The notes under the pieces are model-generated. The model was not told the DNA's origin and searched no databases. It worked only from the letters and a program-made list of their open reading frames with translations. Source: Bacillus sp. V3-13 (GTDB lineage Bacteria; Bacillota; Bacilli; Bacillales; Cytobacillaceae). From it: 64,000 bases of DNA. The DNA is taken from NCBI RefSeq assembly GCF_002860165.1, contig NZ_PGUZ01000004.1, positions 1 to 64,000 of the forward strand, in the 5' to 3' direction. The translations under genes and the position numbers were made by a program. The first letter of the stretch is position 1, and each line of letters begins with the position of its first letter. Shown in pieces: positions 1 through 9,082 of the stretch.

Positions 1-31
1 AAACTACCGGATTTCCTCTAAACAAAAAAGG

Positions 32-59
32 ACCGGGCATGGTTTTCGCCCGGTTTTTC
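32..59 (+). terminator. Intrinsic terminator at window edge
   Basis: A 7-bp GC-rich stem (ACCGGGC at 32-38 with GCCCGGT at 48-54) is followed by a T run. An A run precedes it, so it could also work on the minus strand. The gene it serves lies outside the window. Confidence 0.75.
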
Positions 60-193
60 TTAACCAATAATAATCACTCTGAAACCAAGTTTCTTCAAAA
101 TCTTCTGGGTAAGTAGGCAAATGTCTACTCCCAGGTAATTGAGGAACATAAGATAAAACTGAATACACTCAATATAAGAAAGGGAGTTAAAAC

Positions 194-496
194 GTGCCTC
201 ATTATCATCATCACATGTCTTACCAACCTCAATATACTAACCAGTTTCCGCAATACCCTAAGTCTGAAATTTGGGCAGAGCAACAAATTAAACAACCTTT
301 ATACCCTCATTTAAAATCACATGTGTTAAATATTATTGACCCTTTTGTAAAATATGGATTAGAAGAAGCAAAACATACTTCATATGGCCATGCATTGCAG
401 GAAATTGCTGCAATGACCTATTTAATTGGTAAGGGTATGGATACAAAGACCGCTTATTTAACGGTCGAATCCTGGGAAATTAATGAAAAATTTTAA
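194..496 (+). CDS. Hypothetical 100-aa protein
   Basis: I do not recognise this protein. The GTG start follows a good Shine-Dalgarno site (AAAGGGAG at about 179-186). The N-terminus is rich in His, Tyr, Gln and Pro (residues 3-30). The rest looks like a small helical domain with no signal peptide or membrane segment. It stands alone: a terminator lies upstream at 32-59 and a hairpin downstream at 614-642. Codon use and the Shine-Dalgarno site suggest it is real. A soluble spore or stress protein is possible, but nothing in the sequence proves it. Confidence 0.6.
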   Translation: MPHYHHHMSYQPQYTNQFPQYPKSEIWAEQQIKQPLYPHLKSHVLNIIDPFVKYGLEEAKHTSYGHALQEIAAMTYLIGKGMDTKTAYLTVESWEINEKF

Positions 497-613
497 AAAT
501 TGATATGACCCCGTGCTTATAGAGAAAAAACCATAGCAATGATTTAAAATGTTTAAATGTATTTCCGGACTGTTGGCTCGAAAAAACAGTGGTGTTTAGT
601 AAAAATTGTTTAT

Positions 614-648
614 AGCGACCAGCATCCCTAAAACTGGTCGCTGTTTCT
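614..648 (+). terminator. Hairpin downstream of the 100-aa gene
   Basis: A perfect 9-bp stem (AGCGACCAG at 614-622, CTGGTCGCT at 634-642) is followed by GTTTCTC. The T tract is weak but the position fits the end of the 194-496 transcript. Confidence 0.55.
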
Positions 649-735
649 CATATCTGAATTTTCTGATAATATTTTTCTGCATGAATAGATATTTACCCTA
701 AATGTTCAATTCAAAAGGAAATGATGTTAGAAAAT

Positions 736-939
736 TTATTGATTTTGTTTAGTGAATTGCTGATTTTGCTGAGTGTTTTGTTGCATTTGTTGCCCGCTGC
801 CACCCATTCCTGCTGCTAATGGTAAAAATTGCTTCAGAGCTTGTCCCATACCTTTGCCTTTGGTCATACTATAGAAAGCTGCTGCACCTATGCCGGCAGA
901 TGCTAGTAATGGAAACCATATTTTTTGTTGTTTCTGCAT
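736..939 (-). CDS. Small hypothetical protein, one hydrophobic segment, Gln-rich tail
   Basis: A 67-aa protein of unknown function. The start is placed at ATG 939, six bases after a GGTGGTGA Shine-Dalgarno site; a TTG two codons upstream also fits the frame. Residues 8-25 form a Gly/Ala-rich hydrophobic stretch that could be a membrane helix, followed by a basic patch. The last 20 residues are nearly all Gln, Asn and Thr. It lies just upstream of nothing obvious on its strand and is followed by the germinant-receptor genes of the same strand only in the sense of position (they end at 1128). No family assignment is justified. Confidence 0.5.
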   Translation of the reverse strand: MQKQQKIWFPLLASAGIGAAAFYSMTKGKGMGQALKQFLPLAAGMGGSGQQMQQNTQQNQQFTKQNQ

Positions 940-1127
940 GATCAATCACCACCCTATACTAACGTTTAATGCTTTTTTAATTTTTGCTTTGAATATTGAC
1001 ATTATGTAAGTGAACGATTTCCATAATGGTAAGAATCAAGAAAGCTTATTTGTAAAAAAAAGTATGTTTTCGAGGCACATGCATATGCATCGACAGTCTT
1101 TTTCTTGCCTAAGATTCCTTTAACCAT

Positions 1128-2231
1128 TCACCGGCGGAGATTTAAGTATTTGCGAATCATCACAACGATCAGCAATAGCAATGGAATACCGATTTGAAAA
1201 GGGAGATGCAGATAAACTGGAACTATTTTTAATCCCACTTCCAGATGTTCCGGGAAATTACCTGCCATATAGATAGAGCCTACCAGTATGATCAGACCGA
1301 TCGAACCTATAATAATGTATCGGTGTTTCGCTTCTTTAAATAGATCCTCAATTCCCTTTACCGCTGCATAAAAAAAGATCACGATCTTAAAGAAACCGCC
1401 GACAATCAGCATCGAGATCACGATTGCATCCAACCGCTGGATAAAATCTGCAATATTAATCTTATGCACCGTTTTTAACAAAGGAAACATCGAAGTAGAC
1501 GCGATATATGGGCCAAGAACAGCAATATTAATAGCGGCTGTTAAAGCGAGCAGCAATCCGCTTACAGTCAAGGCAGACAATCCAACTTTTATTTCCATTT
1601 TAGGTTTGTTTAAAAAAGGAAGCAACATGGCAAAGACAATCATCTCTCCAAAAGGAAAGGTTAATGTTTGCGGAAAGGCGGTTTTTAAAACAGGTTTCCA
1701 GCCGTTATCGAGAACAGGTACGAGGTTTTCGAATTTTACAACACCGGATGCGAAAAGGAAGAAAAATCCGAAAGCAATTAAAACAATCATTAAGCCAAAT
1801 AAGATTTCTCCGGTCCTTGCCAAAGTTTCGATCCCCTTGGCGATTCCATATACACTTAAAGCAATCATCATTGCACTGATCGCAAGCATAGGGGTTTCCC
1901 GCAACGTTGATGTTAGAAGCAAATCTGAGAAATCACGCAAAACCCGTGAGGCGAGATAAACGAAATAAACGATGTATAAAAAAGTGATTGGATAGCCGAT
2001 CCATTTACCAAGGATTCTCGGAAGATAACTGGTTAAGGCGAGATTCGGATAGTGACGGAAAAGATAACTGTAAACAAGAAATATCAGCAATCCCCCTGTC
2101 ATCCCCAGAAGGATCGCCAGCCAGGCATCCTGTTTCGCCTGCATTCCCAATCCAACGACAACAGCGCTGCCAAGTTCAAACAAAAAGATTAACGCAAACA
2201 ATTGAGATGGACTAATTTGCACTTTTTCCAC
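1128..2231 (-). CDS. GerAB-type spore germination permease (second B subunit of operon 2)
   Basis: A 367-aa multi-pass membrane protein of the GerAB/ArcD/ProY spore-germination permease family, the B subunit that in known receptors binds the germinant in the spore inner membrane. The hydrophobic helices span the whole length, and the family-typical QAKQDAW segment lies near residue 30. The GTG start at 2231 sits three bases after the stop of the preceding B gene, so the two are transcriptionally and probably translationally coupled. It is the last gene of the A-C-D-B-B operon. It resembles the upstream B gene in plan but differs in sequence, so a second specificity is plausible (inference). 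Confidence 0.9.
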   Translation of the reverse strand: MEKVQISPSQLFALIFLFELGSAVVVGLGMQAKQDAWLAILLGMTGGLLIFLVYSYLFRHYPNLALTSYLPRILGKWIGYPITFLYIVYFVYLASRVLRDFSDLLLTSTLRETPMLAISAMMIALSVYGIAKGIETLARTGEILFGLMIVLIAFGFFFLFASGVVKFENLVPVLDNGWKPVLKTAFPQTLTFPFGEMIVFAMLLPFLNKPKMEIKVGLSALTVSGLLLALTAAINIAVLGPYIASTSMFPLLKTVHKINIADFIQRLDAIVISMLIVGGFFKIVIFFYAAVKGIEDLFKEAKHRYIIIGSIGLIILVGSIYMAGNFPEHLEVGLKIVPVYLHLPFQIGIPLLLLIVVMIRKYLNLRR

Positions 2232-2234
2232 AGC

Positions 2235-3359
2235 TTATCTATCCTTTTCGCCTGATCGATTGGTCCCTTTTAAATGTTTTTTTCGGAAGATCGCGACCAC
2301 CAGCAGAAGTAACGGCAGAAAAAATCCAAATGTTAAAGTATAAGGGAACCAGATCTTAGAAAGGAGTGTTTGAAAATAAACCATATTGGGACTGACGATG
2401 ATCGAAAGCACGACAAGAATCATCCCCAAAGGAAGCGTTAATGGCCGGTATTCTTTCAGTTTGAATGTTTGGGCAAGCCCTAAAACAGAAGCATAAAAAC
2501 AAATCGTCAGTTTAAAAAAGATCGTGATAAACCACATTCCGGCTACAATCGCTTCAACCCGCTGCAAAAAATCAGCAATGTCTATTTTTCTGGCTAAAAC
2601 AAAAGATGGGTACAGATTTCTGGCTGTATAATCAGCACCTAGAACCAAAATGCATAAAGCTGTAATGATGATTATCACTATGCCGCCAATCAATGATCCC
2701 GTGAAAAAAGCTTTCCGCACTTTATTTATGCTATTGACAAAAGGATATAACATCAACATAATCACTGTTTCCAGGTAAGGAAAAGCGACAACGGAAAGAC
2801 TCCCCCTGATGACTGGTTTTATTCCCCCCTCAAAAACGGGCTGTATCTTTTGAAAGTCGATTTGCGGGATAATAGAAAAGACAACAATAAGAAAAAAGAT
2901 GATTGTCCACGGCATCAAAATTTCTCCTGCCCGGGCTATTGGTTCAAGGCCGAGGCGTGTCCCCATAACCACAACACTTAAAAACATAATATGAATAACC
3001 TCGATTGGAGTCTCCGGCATGATTTGAACCGTGACGAAATCTCCGATATTTCGCAGAAGGAGCGCCGCAAGGATGAAGAAGAAAGAAAAATAAAGAAGAG
3101 CAACGATTTTGCCCAGCCACTTGCCGAGAATTTCCTCACAATATTCAACCAATGTCATCCCGGGGAACCGATTCCCAATCGTGGTGTATAACCATACGAA
3201 CAATAAGCCAATCCCTACTCCGAGTGCAGCTGCCATCCATGCATCCTGTTTTGCTTCTGCAGCCAGAACGGAAGGTGAAAACAAGATCGCAGGCCCAAGC
3301 ATAAAGAGAATCGTTAGCACTGTAAACTGACGCACGCTGATTTGTCCATTTTCCAGCAA
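2235..3359 (-). CDS. GerAB-type spore germination permease (first B subunit of operon 2)
   Basis: A 374-aa integral membrane protein of the GerAB family, with about ten hydrophobic segments and the EAKQDAW motif near residue 35. The TTG start at 3359 is chosen because GGTGA lies six bases upstream. It follows the small D subunit after 18 bp and is followed by a second B gene after three bases. Known family role: germinant recognition, as a complex with A and C subunits in the inner spore membrane. The substrate cannot be read from the sequence. Confidence 0.92.
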   Translation of the reverse strand: MLENGQISVRQFTVLTILFMLGPAILFSPSVLAAEAKQDAWMAAALGVGIGLLFVWLYTTIGNRFPGMTLVEYCEEILGKWLGKIVALLYFSFFFILAALLLRNIGDFVTVQIMPETPIEVIHIMFLSVVVMGTRLGLEPIARAGEILMPWTIIFFLIVVFSIIPQIDFQKIQPVFEGGIKPVIRGSLSVVAFPYLETVIMLMLYPFVNSINKVRKAFFTGSLIGGIVIIIITALCILVLGADYTARNLYPSFVLARKIDIADFLQRVEAIVAGMWFITIFFKLTICFYASVLGLAQTFKLKEYRPLTLPLGMILVVLSIIVSPNMVYFQTLLSKIWFPYTLTFGFFLPLLLLVVAIFRKKHLKGTNRSGEKDR

Positions 3360-3377
3360 TCGTTTTCACCTTTCCTT

Positions 3378-3611
3378 CTATTTCAAAAAACTAAAGATAA
3401 AATCGCTAAAATGCTTGTAAATCAAAGTAATCCAATCCATTGGATTGGGAATATCCTTGTGTAATCCCTGGGCTATGCTTAATCCTGTTCCAAATAGCAG
3501 AAGGATTGAAAAAACCCATAGTTCCTTTTTAAGCCTTTTCCTTAAAAGATAGGGTACTTCCTTAATCACGATGATGACCGCAACAGCCAATATCCCTGCA
3601 CTTACCCACAT
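3378..3611 (-). CDS. Small two-helix membrane protein, putative germinant-receptor D subunit
   Basis: A 77-aa protein with two hydrophobic helices (about residues 2-18 and 30-48) separated by a Lys/Arg-rich loop. Its size, topology and place between the C and B genes match the D subunits found beside some ger operons, which modulate receptor activity. The AAGGAG Shine-Dalgarno site is 8 bases from the ATG. The preceding C gene stops six bases upstream. A partner of the same plan occurs in operon 1 at 7685-7903, which supports the call. Confidence 0.75.
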   Translation of the reverse strand: MWVSAGILAVAVIIVIKEVPYLLRKRLKKELWVFSILLLFGTGLSIAQGLHKDIPNPMDWITLIYKHFSDFIFSFLK

Positions 3612-3617
3612 GCGGAT

Positions 3618-4826
3618 TTACTCCTTTAATTCATTTAAGAAGGATTTGCTTAATGTTCCTATGCGCCGAATCTTTACATCCACCTTGATATTTGCCTGAA
3701 GGTTGACAAATTCCTTCTTCCAATCTTTTTTTGCTTTTTTCCAATATGCCGGGTCTGCTTTATGTATTGCTTCACCAAAGCCGAATATATCGGATTTATA
3801 GTCTTTTTGAGCTTTGTTTAACGCTGCTTCAATATCACTTTGAATGGCTTGTTCTGTTTTGGTTTCAAGGTCAGAAATCGTTTTGGGTTTGGATAAATCA
3901 AGGTCGCCGCATTGTACTTCCGCAACATTTGCTTCTGTTCGAACGGTGACATCTACTTGTGGCCGCCCATTTACAACCTTGCCTGACACCTTTGTTTTGG
4001 AACGTATCAACTCCACGCTAATAATCCCCTTTTTTGGGCATTGCACTGTAACAACAGTACTTTTCACTTTGTCATTAACAAAGTTCGCCCCTTTGCTTTC
4101 GTCTTCGTTTAACCAGCCAACCAGTTTATCTTTATTGAATACAGCCAGTCCATTAATCTTTAAAATGGCCTGAGGACTTGTCTGTTGGATATTCTCCCTT
4201 TTTTCTCCTCTCGCCGGATCTCCGCTAATCTCAAGTCCTGTCAATAAAGGATCGGTTCCGGCCGCCACCAGGTCGGATATGAGTTCATCCAATGTTTGGG
4301 TGGCAGTCGCTGCCCAGGCTTTCTCTGAGGTTTCAAGTGACTCGAACATCTTATTGGCCGGGATTTTTTCTAATGGGATCGAAAAAATTTTCAGCACCTG
4401 TTCCGCCGTTGTTTCCTTTGCGACAATAATGAAAAAATCGGTACGGAACTCCGGATCTCTGGAAATCAGGTCCAACGTTTTCGCAATTCCTTCTTCCCTT
4501 GCCAATTCCTCACCAATGACGAACAAGCGGAGATGGGCAAAATAGATTTTTCTCGGCGATTTGGTTGTCATTTTTCGAACCGCCTCCATCATGGAGTCGC
4601 CTGTTGAGGTAAGTGTTACGATAGGTGAATCGGTTCCTCCACCCTTTTGCGTAATTACTTCTCCAGGATTGACGATTTGAGCAGAAACCTGGTATTGATC
4701 CCTTGATTTATCGATTCCCATCGCTACAGCGAGCGCGAGTTCATTCAATTCACGACGGTTCCAGCAACCCGTAAGCGGAACGAGCAGGATGATAAGCACG
4801 AAGAATATGAGAACTTTATGTTTCAT
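3618..4826 (-). CDS. GerAC-type germination lipoprotein (operon 2)
   Basis: A 402-aa lipoprotein. The signal peptide is followed by the lipobox LTGC with Cys at residue 21, then the typical WNRRELNELALAVAMGID segment of Ger(X)C proteins. The remainder is soluble and would sit on the outer face of the inner spore membrane. The Shine-Dalgarno site AAAGGGGGA precedes ATG 4826. It follows the A gene by 12 bp. Known family role: C subunit required for function of the germinant receptor; it probably holds the complex at the membrane surface. Confidence 0.93.
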   Translation of the reverse strand: MKHKVLIFFVLIILLVPLTGCWNRRELNELALAVAMGIDKSRDQYQVSAQIVNPGEVITQKGGGTDSPIVTLTSTGDSMMEAVRKMTTKSPRKIYFAHLRLFVIGEELAREEGIAKTLDLISRDPEFRTDFFIIVAKETTAEQVLKIFSIPLEKIPANKMFESLETSEKAWAATATQTLDELISDLVAAGTDPLLTGLEISGDPARGEKRENIQQTSPQAILKINGLAVFNKDKLVGWLNEDESKGANFVNDKVKSTVVTVQCPKKGIISVELIRSKTKVSGKVVNGRPQVDVTVRTEANVAEVQCGDLDLSKPKTISDLETKTEQAIQSDIEAALNKAQKDYKSDIFGFGEAIHKADPAYWKKAKKDWKKEFVNLQANIKVDVKIRRIGTLSKSFLNELKE

Positions 4827-4838
4827 AAGCTTCCCCCT

Positions 4839-6530
4839 TTATTTCTGCTCAGGATTGGGTGGGGGAGTTTGTTCACGAATGACATTTTTCTGGCTTATTA
4901 AGCGCGGACGCGAAAACATCCTCCAGATTGGTACACGGAATATCATATCCTTTTGATCCGCGGGAATTAGCGGACCGAACGGGGACATATAAGGGATGCC
5001 GAAAGAGCGCAAACTGCACAGGTGCAGGACGATGGCCATGATCCCAATCGTAATGCCGAATAAGCCAAATGATGCGGCAAGAATCATCAAACCAAAACGC
5101 AACATTCGAATCGAGATCGCCATATTAAAAGCAGGCAACACAAAACTCGAAATCGCAGTGATTGCAACGACGATGACCATGGCGGCGGATACAATTCCGG
5201 CTTCCACGGCTGCCTGGCCAATAACCAGAGCTCCGACAATCGATACCGCTTGCCCAATCGCTCTCGGCATTCTGACGCCTGCCTCCCGTAAAATTTCAAA
5301 CGTGACTTCCATCATCAGCGCTTCCACAAACGCCGGAAAAGGCACTCCCTCCCGTTGCGCCGCCAGATTGATTAACAGCGGGGCGGGGAGCATCTCTTGA
5401 TGAAAGGTAGTTACCGCAATGTATAGTGATGGCGCGATCAGGGAAATGGCTAAAGCAATATACCGCAATAACCGGAGCAAATTTGCAATATCCCAACGCT
5501 GATAATAATCTTCCGCCGCCTGCAGGAATTGCCCGAAAATGGCGGGAACCAATAAAACAAATGGAGTCCCATCCACTAAAATCGCAATACGGCCTTCCAA
5601 AAGTCCTGCCGCCACTACATCAGGTCTTTCCGTATTAAACACCGTTGGAAAAGGAGTATAGGTTTCATCTTGAATCAGTTCCTCGATATAGCCGGTTTCC
5701 AAAATCCCGTCAATATCAATGCGGTTAATCCGTTCGCGGACCTCCTGGAGCACCTTGTCATTGACAATACCATTGATATACATGATGGATACTTCCGTTT
5801 TTGTGACTCGTCCGATTTGGAATGTTTCAAGCCAAAGGCTGGGATCTTTAATTCTTCGTCTGATTAACATCGAATTGTTTCGAATGGTTTCCGTAAATCC
5901 TTCCCTTGGTCCGCGAATAACGGTTTGAGACGATGGCTCTTGTACACCCCGCTGTGCCCATCCTCTTATCGCGACGATCAGACCCTGGGCAGTCCCATCT
6001 ATTAAGATGACAATATCTCCCGATAAAATAGCGGTAAGCAGGGTTTCAAAATCGGTCACATCCTTAATTCCACCTACTGCAAGTGCTTGTTCTTTTAACA
6101 GTTGCAAGGCGGTATTTGGGTTGGCGGAAATCTTTTGATCCAGTTCAGATCCTTTCATATCCAGCAATAATGATTCCATAATGAAATTATTAATGGCTTT
6201 GGCATCGGCCAGGCCATCGGTATAAAGCACGGCAGCGCGGATGTTGGCTTTTTTGCCGATGCGAACTTCCCGTATTGTTACATCCGAACTATTGCCAACC
6301 GCATTTTTCACCATTTGGATATTTTCTTGAATACTCGTTTTCAATGGCTGCTTATTATTCGTTCCGGCCGGATTTTTATTTGCAGTTGAGGAACGTTTTA
6401 TGATGCTTTTGAAGTTTTTTTTGAAAATGCCCAAGAAACTCCCCGCCTCTGCATAGTTATTTATTAATCCATTATGATCTTGATGAGACTCTTTCATACT
6501 TCTTAGTGGCTTGCTTAACTTTTCAACCAA
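4839..6530 (-). CDS. GerAA-type germinant-receptor A subunit (operon 2)
   Basis: A protein of up to 563 aa with a soluble N-terminal half and a C-terminal half of five or so membrane helices, the plan of GerAA/GerBA. The family hallmark RGPREGFTE lies near residue 208. Known A subunits oligomerise and are thought to form an ion channel in the spore inner membrane. The start is uncertain. TTG 6530 gives the longest frame but has no Shine-Dalgarno site and directly abuts a terminator-like hairpin. ATG 6497 is preceded by CTAAGAAG and gives 552 aa. It is the first gene of the A-C-D-B-B operon. Confidence 0.92.
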   Translation of the reverse strand: MVEKLSKPLRSMKESHQDHNGLINNYAEAGSFLGIFKKNFKSIIKRSSTANKNPAGTNNKQPLKTSIQENIQMVKNAVGNSSDVTIREVRIGKKANIRAAVLYTDGLADAKAINNFIMESLLLDMKGSELDQKISANPNTALQLLKEQALAVGGIKDVTDFETLLTAILSGDIVILIDGTAQGLIVAIRGWAQRGVQEPSSQTVIRGPREGFTETIRNNSMLIRRRIKDPSLWLETFQIGRVTKTEVSIMYINGIVNDKVLQEVRERINRIDIDGILETGYIEELIQDETYTPFPTVFNTERPDVVAAGLLEGRIAILVDGTPFVLLVPAIFGQFLQAAEDYYQRWDIANLLRLLRYIALAISLIAPSLYIAVTTFHQEMLPAPLLINLAAQREGVPFPAFVEALMMEVTFEILREAGVRMPRAIGQAVSIVGALVIGQAAVEAGIVSAAMVIVVAITAISSFVLPAFNMAISIRMLRFGLMILAASFGLFGITIGIMAIVLHLCSLRSFGIPYMSPFGPLIPADQKDMIFRVPIWRMFSRPRLISQKNVIREQTPPPNPEQK

Positions 6531-6560
6531 TGAAAAAAGAGCTGCAACTTTTGCAACTCT
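6531..6560 (-). terminator. Terminator or attenuator between the two ger operons
   Basis: On the minus strand a 10-bp stem with one G-U pair and a 3-base loop (6538-6560) is followed by six U residues (6533-6538). It lies 38 bp after the stop of the operon 1 B gene and ends just before the operon 2 A gene. Confidence 0.7.
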
Positions 6561-6597
6561 GTTCTTTATCGACCGACTTAATTGGCAGCTGGACCTC

Positions 6598-7671
6598 CTA
6601 TGCTTTCAACAACTGTTCGTTCTTTGGTTTTAAGACAAAAAAGAGAACGATTGGAAGTGCAAACTCAAATATGAGAGCGAAGGCCGGCCACGTTTTATTT
6701 AAATTGATAAGCTGCACAGTATCCCGAAAAAACAAAAAGGAGCACACATACGCAAAAGCGGCGAGTGGAGTTGTTAGAATTTTGATCGATGCATCCGGGA
6801 TGATTCTTTTAATCCCATGGCATATAATGTATAAGCTGAACGCTATTTTGGCGATGATCGTAGGCATCCATATCCCAACAAGCGGCAGGTCAAATCGATC
6901 AAGGAAGTCGGTTACCTTCAGGTGCCGGACAAGTTCATAGGTGGGATAAAACAACCTCGGCAACAGATTGGTCCCAAGGATAAGCTGTTCAGACAAGACT
7001 AGTATAAACAGCATTCCGGCGCCGATCAAAAGGGAGAACAAGCCATATCGCAACCGGAATTTTATATGGGAAAACAGAAAGAAAACGCCAATTACTTCAC
7101 CAACGTAGGCCACAAAAAACCAGGAGCCTTTTAAAACACCCGGCAGATTAATTTCTGCATAAGGCATTAAAAGGGTAGGATCAAATTCTCTGGCGAGAAG
7201 CAATGGAATAAACAAGATAGCTATCGCCATTATTGGAAAATAGACCTCGGTCAGCCTCCCCATCCCCTCAACGCCCCCGCGGCTGATGTACCAGACAGCG
7301 ATTACTAATAGTGCGGCTGAAATAAAAATCGGTGTATCAGGCAATAAAACAATATCAACAAAATCCGTCAGCATTCTCATATCACGAATCAGAATCATAA
7401 AGAAAAACAACACGTAGAACCCGATAATGATTTTGCCGAGCACTGAAAATCTCTCTGTTAAGGCCTGAAATACATTTTGCCCTGGAAATCTTGCCGCGAC
7501 CTTGGACATTAATAAAACGGGTGGCAAAATGATCAGGGAAGCGATAATGAGTGATAGATATGTATGCTGCTGGGCATGGATGGCCGCCTGGGAAGGCACG
7601 CTTATCAAGCTTCCAGTTAAAATAAACGTGGCACCCATTAAGATCACTTGATGATGTGAGATTTTATTCAC
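6598..7671 (-). CDS. GerAB-type spore germination permease (operon 1 B subunit)
   Basis: A 357-aa multi-pass membrane protein of the GerAB family. The open frame extends 71 codons further upstream, but that extension overlaps the D gene and looks non-native. GTG 7671 has an AAGGAG Shine-Dalgarno site nine bases upstream and gives the normal family length of about 360 aa. It follows the D gene by 13 bp. A perfect AGGAGG sequence overlaps its stop codon although no gene starts at normal spacing after it. Role by family: germinant-binding B subunit in the inner spore membrane. Confidence 0.92.
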   Translation of the reverse strand: MNKISHHQVILMGATFILTGSLISVPSQAAIHAQQHTYLSLIIASLIILPPVLLMSKVAARFPGQNVFQALTERFSVLGKIIIGFYVLFFFMILIRDMRMLTDFVDIVLLPDTPIFISAALLVIAVWYISRGGVEGMGRLTEVYFPIMAIAILFIPLLLAREFDPTLLMPYAEINLPGVLKGSWFFVAYVGEVIGVFFLFSHIKFRLRYGLFSLLIGAGMLFILVLSEQLILGTNLLPRLFYPTYELVRHLKVTDFLDRFDLPLVGIWMPTIIAKIAFSLYIICHGIKRIIPDASIKILTTPLAAFAYVCSFLFFRDTVQLINLNKTWPAFALIFEFALPIVLFFVLKPKNEQLLKA

Positions 7672-7684
7672 AATAATCGGCTCC

Positions 7685-7903
7685 TTATGAAATAGGATCG
7701 AACGGTTCCAATAAAAAATTAAGCCACATTGAAGGATAAACATGGTTTGGATCTGTTTGGATGTACACCCAGATCGCAGCGCTGACGAGAAGTAAACCAA
7801 TCGTAATGATCCAGGTTGATTTTGTAGCCTTTTTAAGGTTTTTCTTTTCAAGAAATAAGATGAGCAAAACGACACTGCCTGCAAGAAGCATACTGTTAAT
7901 CAT
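7685..7903 (-). CDS. Small two-helix membrane protein, putative germinant-receptor D subunit
   Basis: A 72-aa protein with hydrophobic helices at about residues 2-18 and 28-46 and a lysine-rich loop between them. Its start overlaps the end of the C gene by eight bases, so translation is probably coupled. Plan and place match the 77-aa protein of operon 2 (3378-3611). The two are of similar size but low obvious identity, as expected for D subunits of different receptors. Likely role: modulating the receptor response; this rests on context and size. Confidence 0.72.
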   Translation of the reverse strand: MINSMLLAGSVVLLILFLEKKNLKKATKSTWIITIGLLLVSAAIWVYIQTDPNHVYPSMWLNFLLEPFDPIS

Positions 7904-9068
7904 TAATGAGATGGCTCTCCTTTCTGCCTAAAGGGGTAATAACAGCCCCCAGGTTTTCAATGTGAATATCGGCTTTAACTTCAACCTCCACCTCTGGATA
8001 GATCTCTCCCCACCTGTTTTGGATTTTCTTCCATTCTCCAGGCTGTTCGTTATAAATGATTTTGCCAAAACCGACAACATCAGCCTTATATTCGTTCTGC
8101 AGGCGGTCCATCGCTTTTAAAATATCGTCTTTGATTTTTTGGTTGAGTTTCTTCTCCAGAGCCTGTACATTCTTTTCGGAGTCAATATCATAATTGGATT
8201 CATTTTCAACGACCACTCCGCGGCCCTCGATCGACATTTTCATAGTGATTTTGTCTCCATTCACAATCGGTTTTACGTCAAGTTTATATTCCTGAATTTG
8301 AACTGCGATTTCTTCCTCTCCTGCAGGTGGAGGGACAACTAATTCAGGCTGGTTCGCTTCTCCCATGGCCAAAAGAGCACCTGTGGCTTGATCGGATTTT
8401 AAAAAACCCCTTAATTTATTATTTTTAAAAACGGCCAGACCTTCCATTTTGATCAGTTTTGCGTCACTTTTCTCTACAATCGCATATGGAAGTGCAAGAT
8501 CCACTCCATCTGCAATCATAATGTTGACTACATGCTTTAGTGATCTTGGTTCTTTCATGGAAGTCAATGCTAATTCGCGTATTGATTCAGAGGGAAACTT
8601 CTCCAAAGGAATGTCTGTTTCCATTACTTTTTTGGCCTCCCCCCTGGTTACAATCATTAACGCCGATAAGCGATTTTCTGGAATCCTTCCCAATATATCA
8701 ATGATTGGCTCTATTCCCGAGCGCGCCATATCTTCTCCAACCAAAATCACCCTTCTATGGGCAAAATTAAGCTCCCTGGAGTTGGCTTTCTGCTGCCGAT
8801 TGTTGATCTCCCGAAGGGTTTTTCCTTCCGCTGATTGCATCAAATACGACTTTCCACCGCTTGTACCGCCACCGCCCCCTTTGCTGCCAGCCCCTCCAAG
8901 CTGTCCTGGCAAAGCGATCTGAAGCGTCGCTCTATATTGCTTGTCAGATTTATCAATCGCGGTTCCCATGACAAATGCGACATCATTGATTTCCTGGCGA
9001 TCCCAGCAGCCGGTTAATGTGAGAAGGAGTGAAGCAAGCAAGAGATAGCGAAGCTTTTGAAATTTCAT
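7896..9068 (-). CDS. GerAC-type germination lipoprotein (operon 1)
   Basis: A 390-aa lipoprotein with signal peptide and lipobox LTGC (Cys at residue 21), followed by WDRQEIND, the typical mature N-terminus of Ger(X)C proteins. A Gly/Ser-rich loop lies at about residues 55-70. The rest is a soluble extracytoplasmic domain. It sits 14 bp after the A gene and overlaps the D gene. Known role: C subunit of the nutrient germinant receptor. It differs clearly from the operon 2 C protein, so the two operons are not a recent duplication. Confidence 0.93.
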   Translation of the reverse strand: MKFQKLRYLLLASLLLTLTGCWDRQEINDVAFVMGTAIDKSDKQYRATLQIALPGQLGGAGSKGGGGGTSGGKSYLMQSAEGKTLREINNRQQKANSRELNFAHRRVILVGEDMARSGIEPIIDILGRIPENRLSALMIVTRGEAKKVMETDIPLEKFPSESIRELALTSMKEPRSLKHVVNIMIADGVDLALPYAIVEKSDAKLIKMEGLAVFKNNKLRGFLKSDQATGALLAMGEANQPELVVPPPAGEEEIAVQIQEYKLDVKPIVNGDKITMKMSIEGRGVVVENESNYDIDSEKNVQALEKKLNQKIKDDILKAMDRLQNEYKADVVGFGKIIYNEQPGEWKKIQNRWGEIYPEVEVEVKADIHIENLGAVITPLGRKESHLIND

Positions 9069-9082
9069 TTACCTCACCTTTC

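Noticed and set aside
4996-5400. Plus-strand frame opposite the GerA gene
   Set aside because: Antisense shadow of the membrane domain.
8449-8922. Plus-strand frame opposite a GerC gene
   Set aside because: Shadow of the conserved minus-strand lipoprotein gene.
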